NCBI GenBank assembly: GCA_049177215.1
Contig: CP185379.1
Span: forward strand, 1,674,001-1,738,000
From: Pollutiaquabacter aromativorans
GTDB lineage: Bacteria; Bacteroidota; Bacteroidia; AKYH767-A; 2013-40CM-41-45
Length of the DNA: 64,000 nt
Reading direction: 5' to 3'
In this document: one piece after another, positions 46,901 to 55,465 of the stretch
Layout of the letters: each line of letters starts with the position of its first letter
How positions within the stretch are numbered: the stretch's first letter is position 1
The notes under the pieces: generated by a model
What the model saw: the letters and a program-made list of their open reading frames with translations, nothing else
Database searches by the model: none
Told to the model about the DNA's origin: nothing
Position numbers and translations under genes: made by a program

Positions 46901-47569
46901 AAAATCGACCTTCCCAAAATCAATGGCGTCGATGTTGGTACCTCGTCCATAACGAATGGTGGTACGACGAATGACCGTACCTGCCGGGGAATTGTCGAAG
47001 TCGATCGCGTCGGCCGTGGTAAACTCAAAGAGACAATCTTCTACGGTGGAAAGGCTTCGAACAAGGTTGATCTCGTAGTAATTCGAAACATGACAGCGAC
47101 CCATATAGACAAACTGCGCATCGAGTGAAAAGACAATCGGCGCATCTCCCTGGTGATAATCGTGGAAATAACTGTCTTGCAAATCAGCCGTTGCTCCGTT
47201 CCAGATCTTGGTCTGGCCTCCGTATAATTCTGCAAAATGATATTCGACTGCACTGCCGGTATCGCGTACTTCAATCTTTCCCCATTGCTCACCGGCAATT
47301 ACCGGAAGCACTTGCACCGGCGAGACGTTCGTTCCCATGAGCCGCACTCCACCACCACCGGAAGCATGGATGGAGGCGCCTTTCGACATCTTCAGGACAG
47401 AACCCGCGGCTACCGTCAGTACTTTACCCGGATTGATGGTGACCTCCCGGTCGACCAGAATCGTACCTGACCAGGTTGTATCGCTCAAGATCATCCATTG
47501 AGCAAAGGTGAGGTTTGGAAAAAGAACCGGTAAAAGCGGCAATAGCAGCCGCAATAAAATTCGCTTCAT
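43970..47569 (-). CDS. Giant secreted CotH-kinase protein with beta-helix and type IX sorting domain
   Basis: The 1199-residue protein has a signal peptide (to about residue 23), a right-handed beta-helix region (about 50-340), a chitobiase C-terminal-like Ig segment (about 490-580, with YYSLDGSEPTDRSFLYSG), and a CotH-kinase module (about 630-1000). CotH segments include FILRQNGNEWGGPENVMCRD, DNFTDYWISTLFMNKTTADH and WRWIAEDFDNAFF. A beta-repeat like that of InlB (about 1050-1110) and a type IX sorting domain (1115-1199) follow. CotH enzymes phosphorylate proteins in spores of other bacteria; a target on the cell surface or in the medium is inferred here. Confidence 0.85.
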   Translation of the reverse strand: MKRILLRLLLPLLPVLFPNLTFAQWMILSDTTWSGTILVDREVTINPGKVLTVAAGSVLKMSKGASIHASGGGGVRLMGTNVSPVQVLPVIAGEQWGKIEVRDTGSAVEYHFAELYGGQTKIWNGATADLQDSYFHDYHQGDAPIVFSLDAQFVYMGRCHVSNYYEINLVRSLSTVEDCLFEFTTADAIDFDNSPAGTVIRRTTIRYGRGTNIDAIDFGKVDFQPPGSIGKVEQCLIHDISDKGVSVGEGAQFVEITGTLIYRTGAGVAVKDNSHALIHQNTFYDCEYAIECVEKNAGLGGGKAEAYDNIIWSPLEGPYYLNSTGSLEMRYSDIEGMTDNSRHIFSRDPSFLDAASDDYRLRFGSSCQTAGSHGQPLGAVFPLGGLREDPFTLRLGLPNSVTSLNGDSLLMTYWAAGDSIRSVDLKFSPDGGLTWQVLAQDIPAQEEKWLWHVPNTYSTRCVFQVLDHDVPTRMAKNELPFTILPVGDTTIKADFSAEAGFYLQPVTLSLSAPAGSLIYYSLDGSEPTDRSFLYSGPLSLAGDSIPPGLQEQNVTSTTEAQAPYCYVRTAPTSQIGPNPVFWAKPGGSVMRQQVVRARVYTPGGGLGPVKTRSYFIDSAATRGTFPLPVISIATNPSGLFDFYNGIYIPGAAFTGYSFTGNYEMTGRISERPIHIEYFEAGGGERAFSQDAGLRVRGQWIRSLGQKPLTVYGRTEYDTENEFEYAFFPGLRVPGTSIPIDEFKRFILRQNGNEWGGPENVMCRDALAQSLFNKLNLKYQAYELTELFLNGEYWGIHDLRELNDIKHLSRIYNIPEDSLVMMEDNLDGPFQLIEGHDGDVALFQSLMSTVHGQDIRTDSIYAKLETMIDVDNFTDYWISTLFMNKTTADHNQFYWRVRSGEGENSPNMGHDGRWRWIAEDFDNAFFNANFDIVTYLPTHVHDGFIRRFWENDKYKIRFGNRFCDVLNSNFRESHILEEMDKAENLLSPVIQRHIDRWNTPRDVASWQSGFDKMRDFVNQRRDYLMDDLATRLGFTDRHVLTVDVSSPQHGQLEVNSLQINDQLPGVSNSVYPWTGIYYQELPLTITAHALPGYKFVRWQETDEVSPTIVIHADVDVTRTAIFERDYAQLLTDFSLIPNPVVRGQNAYMSKAEPVDVFSMEGKLVLKHDGSSSFISTSNLEAGSYLLKNQYGEIARLVVFE

Positions 47570-47645
47570 TTCACAGTGTTCAGAGCGGAATCAATTCCTT
47601 ACACTGCGAAAGTTAAGTCAGAATAAAATACGAGTAAAGTGTTGG

Positions 47646-48956
47646 TTAAATTTTTGACTTTTCAAGTAAAAATCGCCGTAATTCGGAAAATTCCGCCTTC
47701 ATCCGGACAGCTTGTTTCTCTTTTCGGATTACTTCAGCCAAAGCACCCGGAACCTCCGGAGAACGACCGGATATCGCCTCTACCGCTTCGATAAATTTCG
47801 AAGGGTGCGCAGTGCCCAGCACGATGCCGGGATGCAGAGAACCATTTTGCTTAACGTACTGCTCCCAACCATACAAGCCGACAGCGGCATGCGGCTCTGT
47901 GAGGTAATGACATTCATCCCAGCACAGGCGCATAAGGCGCGCGGTCGTGGCCTCGTCGGCAGTAGCGGCAAAGATCATTTTCCGCATCGCCTCAAGGTCG
48001 TTACCGAACAAGGCTGTCATCCGCCAAAAGTTGCTTGGGTTGCCGACGTCCATCGCGTTGGACATGGTCGCAACGGAAGCTCGTGGCTTGAACTCCCCGG
48101 TGTGGAGGTACTCCGGGACGACATCGTTGCTGTTCGTCGCTGCAACAAAACGATGCACGCCCAAGCCCATCATCCAGGCAAGGATTCCTGCGGTCAGGTT
48201 GCCGAAATTCCCGGATGGCACGACAAATACAGGATCAGCCGACCCGGTCGGCAGCTGCGCCACTGCCCGGAAATAATAAAAAATCTGGGGAACCAGGCGA
48301 GCAATGCTGATGCTGTTCGCCGAAGAGAGTCGCAAGGATCCACGCAATTCAGGATCGAGGAAGGCCTCTTTCACCAATCGTTGGCAATCATCAAAAGCCC
48401 CGTCCACTTCAAGGGCCGTAATGTTATTACCCCAGGTCGTCAACTGCTTCTCCTGCCATTCACTCACTTTTCCCGAGGGATAAAGAATCACGACATCGAT
48501 TCCCGGAACATTCCAGAAGCCGCTGGCTACCGCGCTTCCGGTATCACCGGATGTGGCGACGAGAATCGTTAGTTTCCTGGATTCACCTTTGTTGAGATAA
48601 GCCATCAAGCGGGCCATGAAGCGCGCGCCGACATCCTTGAAGGCCAGCGTTGGGCCATGAAAGAGCTCCAACATATAAGTTTGGTCGCGCAACCGTACCA
48701 GCGGAGTATCGAACGGATATGCGTCCTGGCACATGGTCTCGAGATCCGATGCAGGAATTTCGTCACCGAACCAGGCTTTGGATACTATCGAAGCGATCTC
48801 CGGCAACGACATGGAACGCATCGCTTCGATCATCGGCTGAGGCAAGACAGGGATCCGTTCGGGCATGAAGAGGCCATTGTCAGGGGGCAATCCCAACAAT
48901 ACCGCATCCCGGAGACTGAAAGGATGATTCGGATCCTTCGTAGAAAAATAGCGCAT
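47646..48956 (-). CDS. thrC: Threonine synthase
   Basis: The 436-residue PLP enzyme converts O-phosphohomoserine to threonine. It opens MRYFSTKD and has the N-terminal LRDAVLLGLPPDNGLFMP, the cofactor lysine in GPTLAFKDVGARFM (about residue 109), SGDTGSAVASGF and the phosphate-binding PSGNFGNLTAG. It is the last gene of thrA-thrB-thrC. Only six bases separate it from thrB. Confidence 0.95.
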   Translation of the reverse strand: MRYFSTKDPNHPFSLRDAVLLGLPPDNGLFMPERIPVLPQPMIEAMRSMSLPEIASIVSKAWFGDEIPASDLETMCQDAYPFDTPLVRLRDQTYMLELFHGPTLAFKDVGARFMARLMAYLNKGESRKLTILVATSGDTGSAVASGFWNVPGIDVVILYPSGKVSEWQEKQLTTWGNNITALEVDGAFDDCQRLVKEAFLDPELRGSLRLSSANSISIARLVPQIFYYFRAVAQLPTGSADPVFVVPSGNFGNLTAGILAWMMGLGVHRFVAATNSNDVVPEYLHTGEFKPRASVATMSNAMDVGNPSNFWRMTALFGNDLEAMRKMIFAATADEATTARLMRLCWDECHYLTEPHAAVGLYGWEQYVKQNGSLHPGIVLGTAHPSKFIEAVEAISGRSPEVPGALAEVIRKEKQAVRMKAEFSELRRFLLEKSKI

Positions 48957-48962
48957 ACTCGT

Positions 48963-49901
48963 TCAACGCTTGGTTATGACCGTTCCCTTGCGGTTAACGG
49001 CCGAGACATACAGACTGCAGGATAAGTTCTTTTCCAGATAGACCTCACGCATTGCGGCGCCGACACGATCGGCTTGTGGCCGACTGCTGCACAGTGCAAC
49101 AATGGAAGGGCCCGCCCCACTGATGGTGCAGGCAAGCGCGCCGGCATCCAACGCGGCCGACTTGACCTTGGCGAAATCGGGAATGAGTGGACCGCGAGCA
49201 GGTTCCGCCACACGATCCTCCATCGCCCGCCCGATGAGCGACAAGTCTTTCGCATACAAGCCGGCTACCAGGGAAGCCGTATTCGCCCATTGACGAACGG
49301 CATCCGACAAGGGTATCTGCCTGGGTAACGCTTTCCTGGATTCGGATGTGGGCAACTCCAGATGAGGATGAAGGATGGCAACGTGCAGGCGGGACGGCAC
49401 AGGCAAGCGAAGCACTTCCAACGGATCCGTAGTGCGAACGAGTGTTATTCCTCCCAGAATGGAAGGCGCAACATTGTCGGCATGCGCAGCACCGCTGGCG
49501 ATCCGTTCTCCCTGCATGGCCCAGTATACCAGTTCTTCCTTGCTACAAGGAGAGCCCAGCAAGTGATTTGCAGCCACCACGGCAGCCGCAGCGCTCGCCG
49601 CACTCGATCCCATCCCACTGCCCATCGGCATTTTCTTTGTCAACCACAGGTCAAAGCCCCGGTTTACGCCAAGATGTTCGAGCAATGCCATCAAGGCTAC
49701 GCCCGCCGTATTTTGTTCCGGGTCGGTGCTGAGTTTTCCGTCATCGCCCTTTATGCTTCGGATCCGGATCCCCCCATAGGTGTTGGGTTCCATGCGCAGC
49801 GAATCGCCCAAACCCGAGATCGCAAGTCCGAACACATCAAATCCCGAACCCAGGTTGGCAACAGTAGCAGGAGCGAAAACGGTAACGGAAGTTTTGGGCA
49901 T
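48963..49901 (-). CDS. thrB: Homoserine kinase
   Basis: The 312-residue GHMP-family kinase phosphorylates homoserine. The ATP loop is MPMGSGMGSSAASAAAAVV (about residues 91-109), with the opening VTVFAPATVANLGSGFDVFG and the closing ISGAGPSIVAL. It lies between thrA and thrC. The 136-bp gap before it, after thrA, holds two heptamer arrays, so the operon is interrupted by repeats there. Confidence 0.95.
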   Translation of the reverse strand: MPKTSVTVFAPATVANLGSGFDVFGLAISGLGDSLRMEPNTYGGIRIRSIKGDDGKLSTDPEQNTAGVALMALLEHLGVNRGFDLWLTKKMPMGSGMGSSAASAAAAVVAANHLLGSPCSKEELVYWAMQGERIASGAAHADNVAPSILGGITLVRTTDPLEVLRLPVPSRLHVAILHPHLELPTSESRKALPRQIPLSDAVRQWANTASLVAGLYAKDLSLIGRAMEDRVAEPARGPLIPDFAKVKSAALDAGALACTISGAGPSIVALCSSRPQADRVGAAMREVYLEKNLSCSLYVSAVNRKGTVITKR

Positions 49902-49931
49902 AGGCGGAGTAGCTGGGCGATGGAAAGCGGG

Positions 49932-50041
49932 AATTAGTAATTAGTAATTAGTAATTAGTAATTAAAAATTGAGGTTCCAGAATAAACATACGATTCGCTA
50001 AACTATTTACTATTTACTATTCGCTATTCGCTATTCGCTAC
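49932..50041. repeat. Compound 7-bp arrays inside the thr operon (thrA-thrB gap)
   Basis: Four copies plus a part of AATTAGT run over 49932-49964. After about 29 bp, TATTTAC/TATTCGC heptamers run over 49994-50041. The last CTA unit is also the thrA stop codon (TAG read on the minus strand at 50038-50040), so the array starts exactly at the end of the gene. The same two families, in inverted order, occur after lpdA. Confidence 0.88.
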
Positions 50042-52503
50042 TCAACGCCAAAATAGTTCCCAATACTGATAATCTCAGCAAACACACCGGCTGCGGTGAC
50101 TTCGGCGCCGGCGCCTGGGCCTTTTACGACCAAGGGTCGTTGATTGTAGCGATCGGTCCGGAAAGAGATGATGTTATCGCTTCCCGATAAATTGTAGAAC
50201 GGGTGTTTGGTATCCACCTCGGTCAATTGTATGCTGGCTCTTCCGTTTTCGAGTCGGGCGATGAAACGAAGTACACAGCCTTTCTTCGCCGCTCGTGCGC
50301 GAAGCGATTCCATTTCGGCATCGATATCCGGCAAGGCAGACAGGAACGCTCCAACGGTTTTGGCCTTCATCAGGCGAGCGGGTAAGAGGGGTTTGATTTG
50401 AATGTCACCGGATTCGAGCGGTAACCCGGTTTCGCGCGCCAGGATAAGGAGTTTTCGGGCTACATCGGTACCGGACAAATCGATTCGCGGGTCCGGTTCG
50501 GTATACCCCAGTTCCTTGGCTTGCTTGACAACTTCGCTGAACGGGATGCCTTCCCGGAAGGTATTGAAGATATAGGAAAGGGTACCCGACAATACCGCCT
50601 CGATCGAACGGATACGATCACCACTCGTGAGCAGGTTTTGCAGGGTGTTGATGACCGGCAGGCCGGCTCCTACGTTGGTTTCGTACAAGAACTTCGCGTG
50701 ATGCTTCCGTACCAGTTCGTGCAGTTTCCGGTATTGACGGTACGGACCGGCATTCGCCAGTTTATTCGGCGTAACCACCGAGATGTTTGACGCGATCAAG
50801 TCTCCGTAAACCGAGGCCACCGATTCGTTCGACGTACAATCGACGAAGACCGTTTGCGGGAGGTTCATGGATTTCATCCGGTCGACAAACAACCGGATAT
50901 CCATCGGTTCGCCCGAACGGTCAAGCGTTTCACTCAGGCGTTTAAGTGAAATGCCATCCGGAGCGAAGTACATTTTCCGGCTGTTGGCTACGCCCGCGAT
51001 CACGATCTCCAGGGAACGGGCCTGCTTCAGGTGGTCGCGGTGTTCGGCTACCTGCTTCAGGAGTGTTTTACCGATGAGTCCGGTGCCGACCAGAAAGACG
51101 GAGAGCGTCTTGACTTCCGACAGGAAGAATGCCTGGTGCAAGGCGTTCATCGCCTTACCCAGATCCTGTTTCCGGATGACCGTTGAAATGTTCAGTTCCG
51201 AAGAACCCTGGGCGGTAGCTACAACGCTGATACCGTTTTTCCCGAGCGCGCCGAAAAGCCGGGCGGAGACGCCGGGTGTATTTTTCATGTTCTCACCGAT
51301 CACAGCTATCACGCTCAGGCCCTCCTCCACTTTCACCTGCTCAATGAGGTGGTCGCGGATCTCAAATCGAAATGCTTCCTCGATAGCGGCCTTTGCCTGC
51401 GCGGCATCACCGGGACGGACCGCGAAGGTGATCGTATGTTCGGAACTGCCCTGGGTGATCAGAATGACATTCACCTTCGACTGACTCAAGGCGCTGAATA
51501 AGCGTGCCGATATGCCGGCCACCCCGACCATGCCACTGCCTTCGAGCGTGAGCAGGCTGATATCGTCGATGGAAGAGATTCCTTTGATCAGAAAATCCGC
51601 CCCGTTCGATTTACGGGAAACGAAGGTGCCGTCCGACTGCGGACGAAAGGTATTCTTGATCCGCAACGGTATCCCCTTCTCCAGCGCCGGCTGAATGGTC
51701 GGCGGATGGATGACCTTGGCACCGAAGTGCGACATCTCCATGGCTTCGCGATACGACATGGTCGGTACCGTAAACGCCTTGCGTACTTTTCGCGGATCGG
51801 CCGTCAGGACACCATCCACATCGGTCCAGATCTGGATCTCCCGTGCCTTGGTGGCTGCGCCGGCAATCGCGGCCGTATAATCGGAGCCGCCTCGGCCGAG
51901 CGTGGTAGTTTCATTACGCGCCGTCGATGCAATAAAGCCGGTCATGACGACCACCTGCTCACGGTGCTTCTTCAACCATTGACCGATCTGTCGGTTCGTC
52001 GTCGTAAAGTTCACACGTGCGTTACCGAACTGTTCGTCCGTTCGGATAACTTCCCGTGCGTCGAGAAAACCAGCGGATCGCCCTTTCGAACGCAGGTACG
52101 CTGCGATGATACGGGCAGACAAGAGTTCTCCGTGAGCGCTGACGAAATCGAGCGTGCGATCCGACAGTTCTCCAACCAGGAAGACCCCGTGCAGTGTATC
52201 GTACAATCCGGAAAAGTCAGCCTTCAACTGATCAGCCAGATTTCTATCCTTTCCCAGACGAAGTAACTTGACCGTTTCTTCGTGCCGGTGACGCACGCGC
52301 TCCAATACTTCCACATATCCCCGGTCGCGGCGTGCAGCCATCCTGCTCATCCGGATCAGATCGTCGGTAACACCTGACTGCGCAGAAACAACAACGATGG
52401 TCCGCTCGGATGCCGGTTTCCGGGCATCGCGAATGATCGAATCCAAAGCTTTAATACGGTCAGCACCTGCGACAGAAGTGCCGCCAAATTTCATTACTAA
52501 CAT
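50038..52503 (-). CDS. thrA: Bifunctional aspartokinase / homoserine dehydrogenase
   Basis: The 821-residue fusion performs two steps from aspartate to homoserine. The kinase domain (about 1-290) opens VMKFGGTSVAGADRI and holds TTLGRGGSDYTA. Two ACT domains (about 310-455) include SGMVGVAGISARLFSALS. The dehydrogenase (about 460-821) has the NAD loop LVGTGLIGKTLLKQ, followed by ETNVGAGLPVI. ACT domains usually give feedback inhibition by threonine. It leads thrA-thrB-thrC, and the thr genes share direction. I see no attenuator-like leader with Thr/Ile codons upstream. Confidence 0.95.
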   Translation of the reverse strand: MLVMKFGGTSVAGADRIKALDSIIRDARKPASERTIVVVSAQSGVTDDLIRMSRMAARRDRGYVEVLERVRHRHEETVKLLRLGKDRNLADQLKADFSGLYDTLHGVFLVGELSDRTLDFVSAHGELLSARIIAAYLRSKGRSAGFLDAREVIRTDEQFGNARVNFTTTNRQIGQWLKKHREQVVVMTGFIASTARNETTTLGRGGSDYTAAIAGAATKAREIQIWTDVDGVLTADPRKVRKAFTVPTMSYREAMEMSHFGAKVIHPPTIQPALEKGIPLRIKNTFRPQSDGTFVSRKSNGADFLIKGISSIDDISLLTLEGSGMVGVAGISARLFSALSQSKVNVILITQGSSEHTITFAVRPGDAAQAKAAIEEAFRFEIRDHLIEQVKVEEGLSVIAVIGENMKNTPGVSARLFGALGKNGISVVATAQGSSELNISTVIRKQDLGKAMNALHQAFFLSEVKTLSVFLVGTGLIGKTLLKQVAEHRDHLKQARSLEIVIAGVANSRKMYFAPDGISLKRLSETLDRSGEPMDIRLFVDRMKSMNLPQTVFVDCTSNESVASVYGDLIASNISVVTPNKLANAGPYRQYRKLHELVRKHHAKFLYETNVGAGLPVINTLQNLLTSGDRIRSIEAVLSGTLSYIFNTFREGIPFSEVVKQAKELGYTEPDPRIDLSGTDVARKLLILARETGLPLESGDIQIKPLLPARLMKAKTVGAFLSALPDIDAEMESLRARAAKKGCVLRFIARLENGRASIQLTEVDTKHPFYNLSGSDNIISFRTDRYNQRPLVVKGPGAGAEVTAAGVFAEIISIGNYFGVE

Positions 52504-52551
52504 ATTGATTCTTAAAGAGTTCTAATTAATACGGCATTCCCCGAAAAATGT

Positions 52552-53127
52552 TCAGGAAAGATGCCGGACCCAATTACACAAAATCGCGTAACCGTCGGGG
52601 GTCAACACCGACTCCGGATGGAACTGTAAACCACGCACATTCAATTCGTTGTGAGCGAATGCCTGGATCACCTGTGCCCCATCCTGCGCTGTGATTCGCA
52701 GACAACCTGGCCAAGTTGCTTCGTCGGCAACCCAGGAGTGATAATGACCGGTTTGAACGCGATCCGGTAACCCTGAAAAAAGTTGATCCGGCGGTTGGAG
52801 GATCGAACAGGTGTTGGCAACACCGTGCATGACCTGTTGCAACTGACGCAAGCGTCCGCCAAAGTGCTCCACGATCGCCTGATGACCCAGGCAGATTCCC
52901 AACAAGGGTAATCGTCCGATCACCTTTTCGATGAATGGCATCAATTGACCGGACTCCGTGGGTAAACCGGGGCCCGGCGACAAGACAACAGCATCGTAAC
53001 GCGAAAGGTCGATGGCATCCAGCGCGTCGTTTCGTACAACATCCGGCAGACTGCCGCTGGCCATTTCGAGGAAATGAACCAGGTTGAAGGTGAACGAATC
53101 GTAGTTGTCGATCAGCAGGATACGCAT
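52552..53127 (-). CDS. Class I glutamine amidotransferase component (PabA/TrpG)
   Basis: The 191-residue protein releases ammonia from glutamine for anthranilate or aminodeoxychorismate synthase. The catalytic Cys is in LLGICLGHQAI (about residue 79) and the His-Glu pair in LQFHPESVL (about 169-171). It opens MRILLIDNYDSFTFNL, the usual PabA/TrpG beginning. No TrpE/PabB partner is in the window, so folate or tryptophan use is undecided; a shared subunit is possible. It precedes thrA in the same direction but is 48 bp away. Confidence 0.88.
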   Translation of the reverse strand: MRILLIDNYDSFTFNLVHFLEMASGSLPDVVRNDALDAIDLSRYDAVVLSPGPGLPTESGQLMPFIEKVIGRLPLLGICLGHQAIVEHFGGRLRQLQQVMHGVANTCSILQPPDQLFSGLPDRVQTGHYHSWVADEATWPGCLRITAQDGAQVIQAFAHNELNVRGLQFHPESVLTPDGYAILCNWVRHLS

Positions 53128-53133
53128 GAGACG

Positions 53134-53164
53134 TTGTCGGAATGGAGCGGAATGCGTTGCTTTG
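53134..53164 (+). promoter_or_regulatory. Putative ridA promoter
   Basis: TTG at 53134-53136 and TTGCTTTG at 53157-53164 (one base off TAnnTTTG) are 20 bp apart. The box ends 25 bp before the ridA ATG. It lies within the gap between ridA and the divergent amidotransferase gene. Confidence 0.35.
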
Positions 53165-53189
53165 AAGTGGCAAAGTAAAGCGACGCGCG

Positions 53190-53570
53190 ATGAAAACCAT
53201 CATTCAAAGTGAAAAGGCTCCTGCCCCTATCGGGCCCTATAGTCAGGCTGTCAAGGCTGGTCCTTTCCTCTATGTATCCGGGCAGATCGCCCTTGATCCC
53301 GCTACGGGGCAATTGGTGACGATCAACATCATCCGGGAAGCCAACCAGGTCATGGAGAACATCGGAGCGATCCTGCGTGCTGCCGGACTCGGTTACGAGC
53401 ATATTGTCAAGACCTGCATCTTCCTGAAGGATATGAACGATTTCGGTACGGTCAATGAGGTATACGGAGAGTACTTTAAGGGAGATTTTCCGGCCCGTGA
53501 AACCGTTCAGGTCGCAAAGTTGCCGAAGGATGTCAACGTGGAGATCTCGGTTATCGCCTATCAATCCTGA
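53190..53570 (+). CDS. ridA: RidA-family enamine/imine deaminase
   Basis: The 126-residue protein matches RidA over its length: SEKAPAPIGPYSQAVKAG at the start, FLYVSGQIALDPATGQLV, and RETVQVAKLPKDVNVEISVIAY near the end. The active-site Arg is in FPARETV (about residue 105). It removes reactive enamines made by PLP enzymes, such as those from threonine dehydratase, so it fits near the thr operon by function, though the genes are not cotranscribed. It converges with the M61 peptidase gene with no gap. Confidence 0.94.
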   Translation: MKTIIQSEKAPAPIGPYSQAVKAGPFLYVSGQIALDPATGQLVTINIIREANQVMENIGAILRAAGLGYEHIVKTCIFLKDMNDFGTVNEVYGEYFKGDFPARETVQVAKLPKDVNVEISVIAYQS

Positions 53571-55304
53571 TCAGGCATCCCGAAAACTGCGCTGCGTCCA
53601 AGCCCGGAACAACAACTCGGAATCGAGTGACGTGTCTTCCTTCCGGCGAATGTTGTAGCGGTGATAGTACTGCTCATTTCCCTTCTGGAGCGTTATTTCC
53701 CGCTGGCGACGCATCGGGCTGAAGAGTGTAAGCTCCGTCTTGTTTCCCGCTTCCGCCAGGAGACTTTCCAGATTAACTTCGATCTTTTGACCGTTTACGG
53801 CAATGAGTTCATCTTCTTTAGCGATACCGGAGCGGTCCGCGATCGACAAGGGCGCAACAGCACTAACCCGGGTAACCGTCGTGTCCGCGTAAATCCTGAA
53901 ACCAAAGTCACGCTCTGCGACCGTCAACGCCGGCGAACGATGCAGTTCACAACCATGCGCATCCAGCAGCTCGCGTAGCAGCGGCTCGTAATTCTCGGTG
54001 CCGTAAACATAGTCCATGAAGAAGTCGGTCATGGGAGCATCGGCTGTCAGCTCGAGCAACGACATATAATCACGTTCGGAGTAACCGATCCCGCGCTTTC
54101 CGAAATCCACATACAAGGCACGCATCACATCGTCGAGTGACCGCTTCCCGCCCGTACTCCGGCGAATAAACAAGTCCGCCATCAACGACAGGATGGAACC
54201 TTCGTCATAAATGGATGTCTTTCGATGCGGAATCCCGGGGCCGTAGCCGTCCAGCCAGGTATCGAAGGAGGCGTCAGCGACCGGTGTATGAAAGCGGCCA
54301 TAGTTATCGAAGTGCCGCTGCAGGCGCAGATCGATCTCTTTGAAATACTGCCCTACATCATAACTCCCACATCGCACCAGGAAGAGGTCGCCATAATAGG
54401 TGGTCACCCCTTCGTAGACAAAACCGAGACGCGAATAATTTTCCGTGGTATAATCATAAGGCATCAGTTCAACCGGACGGATCGTCTTGACGTTCCATGC
54501 ATGAAATAATTCGTGCGATGCCACCCCAATGAAGTCCGTATAGACCGAAGGCTGCATCAACTCAGCGCCCGGTCCGATGGCCAGAACGGTTGAACGGAGG
54601 TGCTCGACTCCGTGATAGAACTTATAAGGCAAGGCCAGGACGAGGAAATGATACTCCGTAAACGGGAAGTCAACCATGGTCTTTACCTGTACCTCCGTGA
54701 ACTTTCGAAAATCAGCAAGCAGGCGCTTCCAATCCGGGTGACATTCTCCCTGGATCCATACATGGAAGCGACAACCGTTCACATCGTAATGCTGGTGCTG
54801 CAAACTGGCGGAAGCCAGAACCGGAGAATCAACCAATTCATCAAAATCATCGGCAACAAAGCCGGCCTTCCCCGTACTCTTCAGGCTGGTGGCATACCGG
54901 TAATTTTCCGGAAGCCGGAACTCCAACGAACAGGACTCGTGCAAACGTCCGGGTACATAAAGACAACAATGAACCGGATTGATGTAAAAGAACTCTTCGT
55001 CCACCCAACAAGCGCCTGCATCGGGCTGCGCCGCGTAATAGTTATAACGCACCGTCAGGGATTCCGCGCCGTTGGCGTGTACCAGCCACGAATCTTTCGT
55101 TAGTTTTTTAAAAGGAAGCGATTCTCCAGCCGCATCGAAGACATGAAATCGCTGAATATTACGGGCAAAATTACCCAGCTCATAGCGACCGGGCCGCCAG
55201 GAAGGTAGTTGCAGCAACACCTCTCCTCCATCCGGATTACTGGTCGTGAACTCAATATCAATGTACCGGGAATTCGGGCGCTCTGCGGAAAAGGTATAGT
55301 GCAT
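53571..55304 (-). CDS. M61-family glycyl aminopeptidase-like metalloprotease with PDZ domain
   Basis: The 577-residue protein has the M61 N-terminal beta-domain (about residues 1-170, opening YTFSAERPNSRYIDIEF), a thermolysin-like catalytic domain with zinc motif HELFH in SHELFHAWNVKTIRP (about 262) and a downstream Glu in YEGVTTYYGDLFLVR, and a C-terminal PDZ region (about 485-545, IADRSGIAKEDELIAVNGQ). No signal peptide is visible, so a cytoplasmic location is inferred. Family members cleave N-terminal glycine or alanine. It converges with ridA. Confidence 0.9.
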   Translation of the reverse strand: MHYTFSAERPNSRYIDIEFTTSNPDGGEVLLQLPSWRPGRYELGNFARNIQRFHVFDAAGESLPFKKLTKDSWLVHANGAESLTVRYNYYAAQPDAGACWVDEEFFYINPVHCCLYVPGRLHESCSLEFRLPENYRYATSLKSTGKAGFVADDFDELVDSPVLASASLQHQHYDVNGCRFHVWIQGECHPDWKRLLADFRKFTEVQVKTMVDFPFTEYHFLVLALPYKFYHGVEHLRSTVLAIGPGAELMQPSVYTDFIGVASHELFHAWNVKTIRPVELMPYDYTTENYSRLGFVYEGVTTYYGDLFLVRCGSYDVGQYFKEIDLRLQRHFDNYGRFHTPVADASFDTWLDGYGPGIPHRKTSIYDEGSILSLMADLFIRRSTGGKRSLDDVMRALYVDFGKRGIGYSERDYMSLLELTADAPMTDFFMDYVYGTENYEPLLRELLDAHGCELHRSPALTVAERDFGFRIYADTTVTRVSAVAPLSIADRSGIAKEDELIAVNGQKIEVNLESLLAEAGNKTELTLFSPMRRQREITLQKGNEQYYHRYNIRRKEDTSLDSELLFRAWTQRSFRDA

Positions 55305-55465
55305 TGATGGATGTTTCGGCTTGGGATTGGACCGGCTAAGATCGCAGGAAAACCTCCAAACCGGACGAGGGTGTTCTTGCTTTTTTTCAACCCCCTGGAT
55401 GACAAGCGCTTCCCATCAAATGCCGGACAATTGGTATCTTCGGCCCGCTTTGAAAATCAACTGAA

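Noticed and set aside
47712..48572. A 286-residue plus-strand frame
   Set aside because: It is antisense to thrC, a clear gene, and shows no domain.
52504..52551. A threonine attenuator leader before thrA
   Set aside because: Only 48 bp lie upstream of the thrA start and they hold no Thr/Ile-rich leader peptide or hairpin.
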